Source: an uncultured Lachnospira sp.
Lineage (GTDB): Bacteria > Bacillota > Clostridia > Lachnospirales > Lachnospiraceae
Assembly: GCA_934343805.1 (NCBI GenBank)
Contig: CAKRIN010000052.1
Location: 1 to 5,243, forward strand
Reading direction: 5' to 3'
Length of the DNA: 5,243 bases
In this document: positions 5,213 to 5,243 of the stretch, piece after piece
Position numbering within the stretch: the stretch's first letter is position 1
Layout of the letters: each line of letters starts with the position of its first letter
Program-made: the position numbers and the translations under genes
The notes under the pieces: generated by a model
Seen by the model: the letters and a program-made list of their open reading frames with translations, nothing else
Told to the model about the DNA's origin: nothing
Database searches by the model: none

Positions 5213-5243
5213 TAGGATCTGTTGTGAAACAGGTCCTATTTTT
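5212..5243 (+). terminator. Strong intrinsic terminator (possible attenuator) at the window edge
   Basis: A 12-bp stem pairs ATAGGATCTGTT (5212-5223) with AACAGGTCCTAT (5228-5239), with a single T-G wobble, a GTGA loop and a T-run that continues to the window end. It directly follows the stop of the short Leu/Val-rich frame. It ends the small transcript and could act as an attenuator for whatever follows. Confidence 0.85.

Larger units (their letters stand above)
5080..5243 (+). ncRNA. Short structured transcript: candidate attenuation leader or small RNA
   Basis: The region is bounded by the promoter at 5042-5073 and a strong terminator at 5212-5243, giving an RNA of about 164 nt. The first hairpin is perfect: GGATAAGA (5085-5092) with TCTTATCC (5099-5106), loop GGCGGT. 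A second pairs CTCT (5139-5142) with AGAG (5147-5150), and outer TGAG (5131-5134) may pair with CTCA (5154-5157). A T-rich, apparently unpaired stretch (5165-5211) holds a 15-codon frame rich in Leu and Val codons. The layout fits either the leader of an operon beyond the window, with the terminator as attenuator, or an independent small RNA. I do not recognise it as 6S, tmRNA, SRP RNA or a known riboswitch. Exact ends are inferred. Confidence 0.5.

Noticed and set aside
5080..5243. 6S RNA, tmRNA or SRP RNA as the identity of the right-edge transcript
   Set aside because: Its two 5' hairpins and unpaired T-rich middle do not form the long rod with a central bubble expected of 6S. It is too short for tmRNA and lacks the SRP RNA GNAR-type hairpin. 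No RNA family could be assigned by eye.

Overview
The window reads as ordinary chromosome of a Bacteroidota bacterium, most likely Prevotellaceae (Prevotella/Segatella-like). The reasons are several copies of the phylum-specific -7 promoter box TAnnTTTG, A-rich translation starts mostly without strong Shine-Dalgarno sites, a PrmA with the Bacteroidota-style FGTGNHETT motif, a long FadL-like outer-membrane barrel, and the end of what looks like a pyrophosphate-dependent phosphofructokinase. No mobile element, CRISPR array, tRNA or rRNA was seen.

Layout. The 3' end of a putative PFP gene (1-108, +) is followed by a structured 142-nt gap. That gap holds a stem-loop (150-175) and a strong intrinsic terminator (178-237) that ends only 13 nt before the next gene. 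This gene is a membrane-anchored GH25 muramidase (251-1165, +). It converges on prmA, the ribosomal protein L11 methyltransferase (1270-2142, -), with a long hairpin terminator between them (1175-1235). A 214-nt divergent promoter region (2143-2356) carries one -7 box facing prmA and two facing right. The rightward operon encodes a secreted Trp/Tyr/Pro- and Gly-rich low-complexity protein of unknown function (2357-3346). Thirty-two nucleotides later comes an OmpP1/FadL-type beta-barrel outer-membrane protein (3379-4986).

The right edge (5042-5243) is the most unusual part. A good Bacteroidota promoter (TTTG, 20 nt, TATCTTTG) drives a transcript of about 164 nt with two small hairpins. The transcript contains a 15-codon reading frame whose predicted peptide is two-thirds Ile/Leu/Val. 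The stop codon of that frame touches a 12-bp terminator hairpin followed by a T-run. This is the layout of a ribosome-mediated attenuation leader for a branched-chain amino-acid operon lying beyond the window. A free-standing small RNA or short membrane-peptide gene is also possible.

Functional picture. The complete genes cover envelope work (muramidase, secreted aromatic-rich protein, outer-membrane barrel) and translation (PrmA). Only the 2357/3379 pair looks like a true operon. The joint role of those two genes cannot be read from sequence alone.
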